Assembly: GCF_002104515.1 (NCBI RefSeq)
Contig: NZ_NBOE01000001.1
Span: 62,001-126,000, forward strand
Direction: 5' to 3'
From: Colwellia polaris
GTDB lineage: Bacteria > Pseudomonadota > Gammaproteobacteria > Enterobacterales > Alteromonadaceae
DNA length: 64,000 nt
The notes beneath the pieces are model-generated. The model worked only from the letters and a program-made list of their open reading frames with translations, was not told the DNA's origin and did no database searches. The translations under genes and the position numbers were made by a program. Shown one piece after another: positions 7,196-16,268 of this stretch. Numbering within the stretch: position 1 is the first letter of the stretch; every line of letters begins with the position of its first letter.

Positions 7196-9253
7196 TTAAA
7201 ACTGATAATCGAGTGCAAAATATACATTACGGCCCATTGCAGTAAGTTTTTCCCCAACTTCAATATCACTGCCATTAGCGCGATTCACACCTGCTAAGTG
7301 ATCATTGTAGTGTTTATCTAACAAATTATTTACGCCTAAACGTAACACAAAGCCACTACTAACAAAGTAATCTACTTGCCAATCAATAACAGCATAACCC
7401 GCAGATTTAATTTCATTGTTCAATACCGATACTTTATTTTGTGCGCTATATGCATGCAGTGCCAAGTTACTTTGCCAATTTTGATATTGGTAGTGTAAAT
7501 TTATGCGAGTATTTAAGGGTGAGATTCGATATAAATTATCTTGAATATCATCACGCTTTCCACGTACATAACTCACCATACCAGAGAGCTTTAAATGTTG
7601 ATTGAGTGGGTAATGCCAATTCATATCGGCGCCGTAAAGTGTAGCATCAATATTACTAAAACTTAGTGGGCTGCTATCTCCCATCATTCCTGCAACCATT
7701 TTTACACGCATGTCGGTGGATGGAGAGCCCTGAATATAGTCAGCTACTTTTTGATAGAACAGCTGTGGAGCAAGTGTTAATTTGTCGTTGTTATAAGAAA
7801 ACCCAGCATTGAGTTGGTACGCCGTTTCAGGGTCTAAATTGATATTACCGACATAGGTTTTACCATCGGCTAAGCCTCCGGTTGCTTGCATAGGTACCCA
7901 CAAATATCGCTCCTGATAACTTGGGGCTCGTTGCTTAATGGCTAAAGCGGCGTTTAACGATAAGGCTTTATTCCATTGATATTCACTATTTAATGCCAAA
8001 TCAAACGTGGTATCAGATACGGCTCTATCAGTTGTATTGAACTCATCGCGTAAAGCGCTGATATTAGGGTTCATCATTGCCATTGAGTGCGATACTTTTC
8101 CGGCATCAGCACGGTTCTGCTTTAAGCGAAAGCCGATGGTATGCGAAAAGCTATCATTAGTTGGACTCCATTCTAAAAATAGAGAGTTCCGTTGGTCTTT
8201 AACATTATTAAAATTTTCAATGTTAAACATGGCGTTTTCAGGATTGGTGATCTCTGAATTATGTTTAGCACTGTAGCCTTCTAAGCCAAGTAACCAATCG
8301 CTGTTATTTAACGAAAACTTATAGTCGCTAGTTTGAGCTGTTGCGGTATTATAGCGATACATGGTGGGATTCATGCTAAGACGCTGGCTGAAGTTATCCA
8401 TGCCGTGACTGGCGTCTTGGTAGCCTAATTGCCATTTAAATTGCCATTCATGAAGCGTTATTGCGCCATCAAGGTTATATCGGTCAGAATCTATATAATC
8501 AATATCCATTGGCAAAGCGGGCGTACCCGAGTTAAGCGTTTCTGCATGGTGCCATGTTGCACCAATATCCCAATGTTGGGCAAGGTGGCGTATATCGATA
8601 CCGTACTGTTGTTTATCGTACTGTGTTGAAGTAATGGTATTACCATCACCATCTTGATAGTCATCACCGTTTTGGTCGGTTAAATAGAGTAAAACGGCGC
8701 TATTTTCATTACTGATGTTAACATCGCCGGCCAATGTTGTGGCTTCATTAATGTCATTGTAACTTAAGGCTATATCGCCGCTAAGGTTGGCAGCTTTATC
8801 AACCTCGGCCTTTTTTAAGTTAACCAACACTGCGCCACCAATAGTATCAATACCTGCGCTTATCGGGGCTATACCGCGATAAACGGCGACTGACTCCACT
8901 ATAATCGGATTAATATAGGTTAGTGGAGCGTCCATCGCATTTGGTCCTGCGCCAATAATTTTTTGTCCACCTATGTTTTTCGATACTCGATCGCCAAACA
9001 TGCCACGATATTGTGCAATGCCAGTAATGGGACCATTTTTATTGATATTTGCCCCAGGTACGGTTTTAAGCCAATCGGCGACATCGGGCATAACTAAATT
9101 ACCTTCAGCAAATGCAGTATCCGACAGGCTTAACTTTGGCGCTTTAATCGTAATAACATCGATATTGTTTTTGTGCTGTTCTTCAGCCAGCGCAGTGGTG
9201 GTTATTACTGAAAAAATAATGGTAAGGCTTTGAGAGATTTTAGTTATTTTCAT
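7196..9253 (-). CDS. TonB-dependent receptor, OprC/NosA (copper receptor)-like
   Basis: The protein has 685 residues from ATG 9253. I prefer this start to an in-frame ATG at 9280 because GGAAT lies upstream and a normal signal peptide (KITKISQSLTIIFSVITTTALA) begins there. A short linker precedes the plug domain (about 40-150), which includes PDVADWLKTVPGANIN and the segment GAGPNAMDAPLTYINP. That last segment resembles the CPNRMDPP region of the copper receptors OprC and NosA, but lacks the cysteine. The remaining roughly 530 residues form the 22-strand barrel, ending in NVYFALDYQF with the terminal Phe of outer-membrane proteins. Asp-rich loops (DQNGDDYQDGDGN) occur near residue 195. A metal or metallophore substrate is plausible but unproven. 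It converges on the RegBA-like pair. Confidence 0.8.
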   Translation of the reverse strand: MKITKISQSLTIIFSVITTTALAEEQHKNNIDVITIKAPKLSLSDTAFAEGNLVMPDVADWLKTVPGANINKNGPITGIAQYRGMFGDRVSKNIGGQKIIGAGPNAMDAPLTYINPIIVESVAVYRGIAPISAGIDTIGGAVLVNLKKAEVDKAANLSGDIALSYNDINEATTLAGDVNISNENSAVLLYLTDQNGDDYQDGDGNTITSTQYDKQQYGIDIRHLAQHWDIGATWHHAETLNSGTPALPMDIDYIDSDRYNLDGAITLHEWQFKWQLGYQDASHGMDNFSQRLSMNPTMYRYNTATAQTSDYKFSLNNSDWLLGLEGYSAKHNSEITNPENAMFNIENFNNVKDQRNSLFLEWSPTNDSFSHTIGFRLKQNRADAGKVSHSMAMMNPNISALRDEFNTTDRAVSDTTFDLALNSEYQWNKALSLNAALAIKQRAPSYQERYLWVPMQATGGLADGKTYVGNINLDPETAYQLNAGFSYNNDKLTLAPQLFYQKVADYIQGSPSTDMRVKMVAGMMGDSSPLSFSNIDATLYGADMNWHYPLNQHLKLSGMVSYVRGKRDDIQDNLYRISPLNTRINLHYQYQNWQSNLALHAYSAQNKVSVLNNEIKSAGYAVIDWQVDYFVSSGFVLRLGVNNLLDKHYNDHLAGVNRANGSDIEVGEKLTAMGRNVYFALDYQF

Positions 9254-9339
9254 TACGACATTCCGAAAAATAAGTAGCATTAGCTAATAAAACGATTTTT
9301 ACTGATGTAATGACTAAAAACAAAAGGAGTTAAGCAGAG

Positions 9340-9356
9340 TGCGACATTATGTCGCA
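9340..9356. promoter_or_regulatory. Candidate RegA/PrrA-type operator palindrome
   Basis: TGCGACAT-T-ATGTCGCA is a perfect 17-base dyad. The core GCGAC-N5-GTCGC fits the GCGNC-N5-GNCGC pattern reported for RegA/PrrA/RegR boxes (from memory). It lies 87-103 bases upstream of the receptor ATG. I noticed no second copy in the window. The nearby regulator has the matching Fis-type HTH, which makes autonomous control of the receptor the simplest reading. Confidence 0.55.
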
Positions 9357-9460
9357 GGGGAAGTTAATATAGTTCATGTTTAAAATTTTATATTGAGTCT
9401 GTCAGTAATTAAAATAATAAAATGATGGTCTTAGCTTTGAATAAATTTTTGCATAAATAA

Positions 9461-9490
9461 AAATCAAATCAAATCAAATCAAATCAAATC
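9461..9490 (+). repeat. Six tandem copies of AAATC
   Basis: Six perfect 5-bp units occupy 9461-9490 in the spacer between the receptor and the AdoMet decarboxylase. Unit loss or gain would alter promoter spacing by 5 bp steps. No coding frame crosses it. Confidence 0.9.
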
Positions 9491-9744
9491 ATCATAGTTT
9501 AGTTTTTCTATCGTTTATGGCTCTTTTTAAAGGTTACACCGTACTAAAGTTATTAGTGCTTATGCTCATTATTAGTTTAATAAACTTACCGTGTATAATC
9601 GTTAAATCTGCCTCAACTGTGGAGACATTAATTAAATAATGCGATTAAGCAACTGAAAAATTTGCATTGTTATAACGATCATATATTCTGTTTTTCACTA
9701 TTTTGGTTGCTTTGCGCCAAGCTCATTTTAAAAAGGTATACTCA

Positions 9745-10707
9745 TTGTTTTTTGAAGGTTCAGAGAAAAAAGCTGAAATTATTGTCGATGCAAAGCAAAT
9801 TTCTTTAATGAATGACCTTGCCGATAGTTTTTGGCAAACGCTTGTACAATGTTGCAATGCCCACATACTATCTATGATTAAAAATGATGATTGCAAAGCG
9901 TTCTTGTTATCTGAGTCGAGCCTATTTATTTGGCACGACCGCTTATTAATTATTACTTGTGGAAATACCCGTTTGGTGCACTCAGTTGAATATTTTATTC
10001 AGCAAATTGGCATGGCGAAAATTAAACAAATATCCTATCAAAGGAAAAATGAGTATTTTGCTCATGCTCAACTAAGCAGCTTTGGCGATGATATTGCTTT
10101 ACTTGGCCAATATACTAATGGGAAGGCATTTAGGTTTGGCGAATTAGACGGTCATCATAATTATATATTTCATCAAGAGAATGATTTTCAAGCCAGTAAA
10201 GCAGATAAATCGTACGAGCTTATCGCTTATCAAATTTGTCCAAAAGTTTCTGAAAAGCTTACAAATGTTGGACTAAGCGGGAAAGAAGTTAGAGAGTTTT
10301 TACAGCTAGATAGACTGTTAGCGGGCTTTATATTTGATGATTTTGTTTTTGAACCTTTTGGTTACTCTATTAATGCTATCAAAGGTAAACAGTTTTTAAC
10401 CATTCATATAACGCCGCAAGCGAGCAGCAGCTATGTCAGTATCCAAGCTAATATTAACTTGATTGCACTTGCACCAGATTTTTTACGTATTTTAGCGCCA
10501 AAATCAATTGATCTCTTGAGTGTTAACGAAGAGGCTTTTAATCAATTAACTCAGCAGTACCTGCCCAAAGAATATATCAGTAAATCATTGTTTCAAAAAA
10601 AATTAAGTAATAATAATTTGGTTAGTTTTGCGAACTATATTTTACCGCAAACCGTATTTAGTGACGCCGAATCGCTTGATGTTAACGATGCAAGCCATGC
10701 GCTTTAA
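9745..10707 (+). CDS. speD: S-adenosylmethionine decarboxylase proenzyme, eukaryotic-type (class 2)
   Basis: The enzyme decarboxylates S-adenosylmethionine to supply aminopropyl groups for spermidine. The sequence follows the eukaryotic-type family, not the short E. coli or Bacillus forms: FFEGSEKK at the start, LSESS at 55-59 (self-cleavage between Glu57 and Ser58, which becomes the pyruvoyl group), TCGNT with catalytic Cys72, the QRKNEYF segment, and GYSIN with Ser208 followed by TIHITPQ with His221, both processing residues. I use TTG 9745, preceded by AAAAGG with 8-nt spacing, because homologues begin at FFEG. A TTG at 9703 would add 14 residues. The length of about 320 residues fits the family. 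No spermidine synthase gene is in the window. The gene is transcribed divergently from the receptor. Confidence 0.9.
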   Translation: MFFEGSEKKAEIIVDAKQISLMNDLADSFWQTLVQCCNAHILSMIKNDDCKAFLLSESSLFIWHDRLLIITCGNTRLVHSVEYFIQQIGMAKIKQISYQRKNEYFAHAQLSSFGDDIALLGQYTNGKAFRFGELDGHHNYIFHQENDFQASKADKSYELIAYQICPKVSEKLTNVGLSGKEVREFLQLDRLLAGFIFDDFVFEPFGYSINAIKGKQFLTIHITPQASSSYVSIQANINLIALAPDFLRILAPKSIDLLSVNEEAFNQLTQQYLPKEYISKSLFQKKLSNNNLVSFANYILPQTVFSDAESLDVNDASHAL

Positions 10708-10801
10708 TGTTTTACTTTTGCGAGGTATTACGTATTAATATCTAAAATTAGCGGAACAGCCCTCTTTTAATAATGAAATTAACATAGATCAAGGAAGTTA
10801 G

Positions 10802-12400
10802 ATGAAATTAAGCTTTATCGGTTTTTATATAGGTTTAGTGGCTTTGTCGACTGTGCATCAACTTCATGCGCAAAGTGTTGATACGCAAGCCGTGAGTGAT
10901 AGCAGCAAAGTTGAACGTATTGAGTTGTCTATCAAAAAAGCGATGGCAGCTTTTCAAGTGCCAGGGGTTGCTGTAGCCATTATTAAAGATAATGAAGTGG
11001 TGTTAAGTAAAGGCTTTGGCGTACTTAAGCATGATGGCAGTGAAAAGGTAAATGCTGATACCTTATTCGGTATAGCGTCAAACACCAAAGCGATGACCGC
11101 GGCGTTGTTGGCTGGTTTAGTCGACGAAGGCAAACTGACCTGGCAAACAAAAGTTATTGATATTATTCCAGAGTTTCAATTACCTAATGCTTACGTTACG
11201 CGCGAGTTTACAATTATCGATTTACTGTCACATAACAGTGGCTTAGGTTTAGGTGCAGGCGACTTAATGATTTGGCCTGAAACAACACTGACTAATCAAG
11301 ATATTATTAAAGGTTTAAAATATTTACCGCAAGTGTCTAGTTTTCGAAGTGAGTTTGCTTACGATAACTTAATGTATGTTATTGCTGGAGAAATCATAAA
11401 AAAGCTTACTGGACAGCCTTGGCAAGAGGTAATTCAAAAACGTATTTTTGATCCCTTAGGAATGAAAAATACCCGGGCTAAATTCTCTCTCATTGCCAAA
11501 AACAATAAAAATGTTGCCCGAGCTCATGTGCCATTAAACGACGAGTTACAAGTTGTTGGTGGTAACTTTCTAGAAAAATTCTCCTCTGCCGGCTCTGTCG
11601 CATCAAGCGTTAATGACATGTCGTTATGGCTTAAAGCGCAACTTAATAACGGACAATACGGTGTTGACGGCGATAAAGTGTTAAGACTTTTTAGTAAAGA
11701 GCAAAGCCAAGCAATGTGGCAAGCACGCACATTATTACCTGTATCAGAACAGGCAACTGAGCAAGATAAAACCCATTTTTATGCTTACGCCTTAGGCTGG
11801 TTTGTTAAAGACTATCACGGTGTAAAAGTAGTGCGCCATACAGGTGGGATTTTAGGTATGGTGTCAAAAGTAGTGATGGTGCCAGAAGAGAACTTAGCGA
11901 TGGTTATTTTAACTAATCAACAATCAGGCTTTGCTTTTAATGCGTTATCTCAACAAATTTTAACTGAATATTTAGAACTGCCTGAAAAAGATTGGGTTGA
12001 GCATTATGCGCAATTACAACAAGAAAAAAATATCAACAAAAATGAAGAGTTAGAGAAAGTTGCGGCTAATATTAAAAAACACTCATCTCCATCACTGCCA
12101 TTGACTAATTATGCTCAAAGCTATGAAGATAATTGGTATGGTGAAGTTTCAATTAGCTTATTAAATAATGATTTAAAAATGCAGTTTGCTAACACACCCG
12201 CACTGCATGGTACGTTAGTGCATTATCAGCATAATACTTTTATTGTGCGCTGGGACGATCGAACTTTAGAAGCTGATGCTTATGTAAATTTTAATTTAAA
12301 TCCAGATGGCACTATTAAATATGTCACCATGAAGGCAGTTTCAATGGCAACAGACTTTAGTTTTGATTTTCATGATTTAAAGTTAAAGCCTAAGCTATAA
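10802..12400 (+). CDS. Secreted class C beta-lactamase-fold serine hydrolase
   Basis: The 532-residue protein has a signal peptide (cleavage likely after HAQ, residue 24), a beta-lactamase/PBP-like domain (about 35-385) and a C-terminal DUF3471-like lipocalin-type domain (about 420-530). Catalytic motifs are complete: SNTK with Ser93 and Lys96, YDN with Tyr187, and HTG with His346 in place of the KTG box. This set is typical of class C-like esterases and D-amino-acid peptidases rather than true AmpC. The likely location is the periplasm. The substrate cannot be read from sequence. AAGGAAG upstream supports the ATG. It ends just before a large palindrome that separates it from convergent rsmD. 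Confidence 0.85.
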   Translation: MKLSFIGFYIGLVALSTVHQLHAQSVDTQAVSDSSKVERIELSIKKAMAAFQVPGVAVAIIKDNEVVLSKGFGVLKHDGSEKVNADTLFGIASNTKAMTAALLAGLVDEGKLTWQTKVIDIIPEFQLPNAYVTREFTIIDLLSHNSGLGLGAGDLMIWPETTLTNQDIIKGLKYLPQVSSFRSEFAYDNLMYVIAGEIIKKLTGQPWQEVIQKRIFDPLGMKNTRAKFSLIAKNNKNVARAHVPLNDELQVVGGNFLEKFSSAGSVASSVNDMSLWLKAQLNNGQYGVDGDKVLRLFSKEQSQAMWQARTLLPVSEQATEQDKTHFYAYALGWFVKDYHGVKVVRHTGGILGMVSKVVMVPEENLAMVILTNQQSGFAFNALSQQILTEYLELPEKDWVEHYAQLQQEKNINKNEELEKVAANIKKHSSPSLPLTNYAQSYEDNWYGEVSISLLNNDLKMQFANTPALHGTLVHYQHNTFIVRWDDRTLEADAYVNFNLNPDGTIKYVTMKAVSMATDFSFDFHDLKLKPKL

Positions 12401-12431
12401 GGTCTTGAATTTAAATTATTAATTTGGAATA

Positions 12432-12485
12432 AAAAGTAGGGTCAGATACACATTAAAGCTTTAATGTGTATCTGACCCTACTTTT
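12432..12485. repeat. 54-bp perfect palindrome, likely REP-like element acting as bidirectional terminator
   Basis: Two 27-base arms, centred between 12458 and 12459, pair without mismatch (inner part CATTAAAGC/GCTTTAATG, outer part AAAAGTAGGGTCAG/CTGACCCTACTTTT). The plus strand continues into T-rich DNA and the minus strand reads TTTTT beyond the stem, so it can terminate both the hydrolase gene and convergent rsmD. The GGGTCAGATACACATT type of arm recalls dispersed REP-like elements of marine gammaproteobacteria. I see only one copy here. Confidence 0.85.
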
Positions 12486-12490
12486 ATTTT

Positions 12491-13087
12491 TTAATTGGCG
12501 TTGTTTTGATTTTGATAAAGTCGGTATACCACTTGGCCGGCTACTTTTTCTTTCAGCAGTTGCCAATGGCTTGGCATAACTTGAGTATTGTTGTCGGTTT
12601 CCATTTCTACATAAATTAAGGCGTCATCTGTTAAGCTTTTTTCATTTAACAATTGTGCGGTTTGTTGCGCTAAATTTTTTCTAAATGGCGGGTCAATAAA
12701 TACTAATGAAAAACGTTGTTGATTATTTTGTAAAAAATCTAAGGCATTTTGTTGAATAACTTGAGTCTTATCTGCTTTAAGTAATGCTTTATTGGCTTTT
12801 AATTGCTGCACAGCAAGTTTATTCAACTCAATTAAAGTTACCGTGCTGGCGCCACGAGACATGGCTTCAAAACCTAAACTTCCAGAGCCTGCAAAACAAT
12901 CTAAACAATGTGCGTCTTGAATATAGGGCATTAACCAATTAAAAACGGTTTCTTTAACTCGGTCAGTGGTTGGGCGTAAACCATCGGCCATTAATACCGG
13001 TAATTTTCGACCACGAAATTGCCCTGCAATAATGCGAATTTGCCCTTTAGTGGCATTTTTATCATTTTGTTTTTTGACTTTGCTCAT
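12491..13087 (-). CDS. rsmD: 16S rRNA (guanine966-N2)-methyltransferase
   Basis: The 198-residue class I methyltransferase modifies G966 of 16S rRNA during 30S assembly. It shows the RsmD N-terminus IRIIAGQFRGRKLPV, then GLRPTTDRVKETVFNWL, the AdoMet-binding motif DCFAGSGSLGFEA, the acidic strand end TLIELN, and the catalytic-type motif FIDPPF in place of NPPF. The basic N-terminal tail (SKVKKQNDKNATK) is not unusual. It is divergent from ftsY, the usual arrangement in gammaproteobacteria, with about 176 bases between them for both promoters. The palindrome downstream ends its transcript. Confidence 0.95.
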   Translation of the reverse strand: MSKVKKQNDKNATKGQIRIIAGQFRGRKLPVLMADGLRPTTDRVKETVFNWLMPYIQDAHCLDCFAGSGSLGFEAMSRGASTVTLIELNKLAVQQLKANKALLKADKTQVIQQNALDFLQNNQQRFSLVFIDPPFRKNLAQQTAQLLNEKSLTDDALIYVEMETDNNTQVMPSHWQLLKEKVAGQVVYRLYQNQNNAN

Positions 13088-13263
13088 AACTTAAACAGCT
13101 TTTGTTTTTTGTCGGCAGGTTAGGTGATACTATATTGGCAATTTTATCCTTGTTTACTTGCGAATACCAATTTGATCTCAAGAATTATTCTCGTTATAAA
13201 GAATTCTAGTCAAATGATTTTAGTAGTAAACTTATACATCCAACTTATATTGTAAATACATTT

Positions 13264-14565
<1,302 letters not shown>

Positions 14566-14573
14566 CATCTAAT

Positions 14574-15275
14574 ATGATCCGATTTAATGACGTTAGCAAA
14601 ACCTACCCTGGGGGATTTTTAGCTCTGAAAAAAGTGAGCTTTACTATTGCTCCGGGCGAAATGGCGTTTTTAACCGGTCATTCTGGCGCAGGTAAGAGTA
14701 CCTTACTTAAGCTAATGAGTATCATGGAAAAACCCAGTGCCGGTAGTATTGAAATTAACGGCACTGAATTATCAACGATTAAATATTCACAAATCCCTTA
14801 TGTTCGACGTGGTATTGGTATGATTTTCCAAAACCATAATTTATTAGCTGATCGCACCGTATTTGAAAACGTCGCATTACCGCTGATTATTGAAGGTTAC
14901 AGTCAGAAAGAAACGCGTAAGCGGGTTGAGGCAGCATTAGACAAGGTGCATCTAACCAGTAAATTGAAGTGTTTCCCAAATATGTTGTCGGGCGGAGAGC
15001 AACAACGTGTTGGTATTGCACGAGCCATTGTAAATAAACCGCCTATTTTATTAGCGGATGAGCCAACAGGTAATTTAGACCCTAAATTGTCGTTAGATAT
15101 TATTCGATTGTTTGAAGAATTTAACGATATGGGGGTGAGTGTACTTATTGCGACTCATGATTTAGGGCTAATTGCTCGCATGAGATATAGAACACTGACC
15201 TTAAAGCAAGGGCATATGATCACCGATGGTATTGTTGATGGTTTACAAGCGGTAGGTGAACATAATGGCAGCTAA
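14574..15275 (+). CDS. ftsE: Cell division ATP-binding protein FtsE
   Basis: The 233-residue ABC ATPase works with FtsX at the division septum to activate peptidoglycan hydrolases through periplasmic partners. Visible motifs are Walker A GHSGAGKST near residue 36, the Q-loop region MIFQNHNLL, the ABC signature LSGGEQQRVGIARA, Walker B PILLADEPTGNLD, and the switch His in IATHD. It opens with MIRFNDVSKTYPGG, as usual. It starts 8 bases after ftsY, and its end overlaps the ftsX start by 11 bases, implying coupled translation. It is slightly longer at the C-terminus than E. coli FtsE. Confidence 0.97.
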   Translation: MIRFNDVSKTYPGGFLALKKVSFTIAPGEMAFLTGHSGAGKSTLLKLMSIMEKPSAGSIEINGTELSTIKYSQIPYVRRGIGMIFQNHNLLADRTVFENVALPLIIEGYSQKETRKRVEAALDKVHLTSKLKCFPNMLSGGEQQRVGIARAIVNKPPILLADEPTGNLDPKLSLDIIRLFEEFNDMGVSVLIATHDLGLIARMRYRTLTLKQGHMITDGIVDGLQAVGEHNGS

Positions 15276-16239
15276 CGACACCCGCCACCATGGCCAACAT
15301 TTAAATTGGACAGCTCGCTTTACTGAAAGGGTTTTGAGACATTTACAACAAGCCATAGGTAGCTTAGGTGATTTGTGGCGAACGCCTTTTACATCGGTAA
15401 TGACGGTGCTTGTTTTAGGTATTAGCTTAACACTGCCAGCAACTTTACACTTATTTGTAAAAAATACTCAAACGGTTACTCAGCAATGGGATTCAGCCTC
15501 TGAAATCACGTTATTTTTAAAGCTATCGACTACGGATAAAGCCGCACAAAACCTTGTTCAACGCATTCAGCTTTATCCAGAAGTTGCTCATGTTGTTTAT
15601 ATTTCTGCTGAACAGGCGCTAACAGAATTTAAAGTCAACTCTGGCTTTGGCCAAGCATTGGAGTATTTAGATGATAATCCCTTACCTGCTACGCTGTTAG
15701 TAACACCAACACAACGATTTAGCCAAGCACAAGCCGCCCAAGAGTTATTGCTTAAATTAGAGCAAGAACGTGGTGTTGACCAAGGTAAGCTCGATTTAGA
15801 ATGGTTAACGCGTTTACAAGCCATGGCAGCACTTATTGAAGACGTTGTGCTTGGTATTGCTTTATTATTATGTTTGTCAGTGGTGTTGATTATAGGAAAT
15901 ACCATTCGCTTGGCGATACTCAATCAAAAAGATGCCATTGCTGTGATGAAGTTGGTTGGCGCTACAGACAGCTTTATTCAACGGCCATTTTTATATGCAG
16001 GCGTATGGTACGGCATATTAGGTGGCTTTGTTGCCAGCATTTGCGTTGCTATTTTAGCTAGTTACCTTTCAGGGGCAATGCGTGAATTAACCGATCTTTA
16101 TCAAAGCCAATTTGTTTTGACCGGTTTATCGTTTAATGAAATGTTATTTTTACAGTCAACAGCAATAGGCCTAGGCTTATTAGGTAGTTTTATTTCTGTC
16201 CGACAACATATACGAGCAATTGAGCCAACGGCTGACTAA
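15265..16239 (+). CDS. ftsX: Cell division permease-like protein FtsX
   Basis: The 324-residue protein has four membrane helices: one near residue 45 (SVMTVLVLGISLTLPATL), an extracytoplasmic loop of about 130 residues, and three more in the last 150 residues. The topology and the segment DAIAVMKLVGATDSFIQRPFLYAG identify FtsX. It relays FtsE ATP hydrolysis to periplasmic amidase activation. I start at ATG 15265, preceded by AGGTGA at good spacing, rather than at GTG 15256. In many gammaproteobacteria rpoH follows directly on the same strand. Here a minus-strand EAL-like/HDOD gene is inserted between them. Confidence 0.95.
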   Translation: MAANDTRHHGQHLNWTARFTERVLRHLQQAIGSLGDLWRTPFTSVMTVLVLGISLTLPATLHLFVKNTQTVTQQWDSASEITLFLKLSTTDKAAQNLVQRIQLYPEVAHVVYISAEQALTEFKVNSGFGQALEYLDDNPLPATLLVTPTQRFSQAQAAQELLLKLEQERGVDQGKLDLEWLTRLQAMAALIEDVVLGIALLLCLSVVLIIGNTIRLAILNQKDAIAVMKLVGATDSFIQRPFLYAGVWYGILGGFVASICVAILASYLSGAMRELTDLYQSQFVLTGLSFNEMLFLQSTAIGLGLLGSFISVRQHIRAIEPTAD

Positions 16240-16268
16240 CAATTAATCTTAGCGTAAATTTCTATAGG

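Larger units (their letters stand above)
9254..9744. other. Divergent control region between receptor and AdoMet decarboxylase genes
   Basis: This is about 490 bases without a gene. It holds a perfect inverted repeat (9340-9356) and six AAATC pentamers (9461-9490). The rest is AT-rich. The promoters of the minus-strand receptor and the plus-strand decarboxylase must lie here, but I cannot point to a clear -35/-10 pair. Confidence 0.6.

Noticed and set aside
12432-12485. Terminal inverted repeats of an insertion sequence
   Set aside because: The arms are contiguous, with no transposase or target duplication around them. A palindromic repeat or terminator explains the sequence better.
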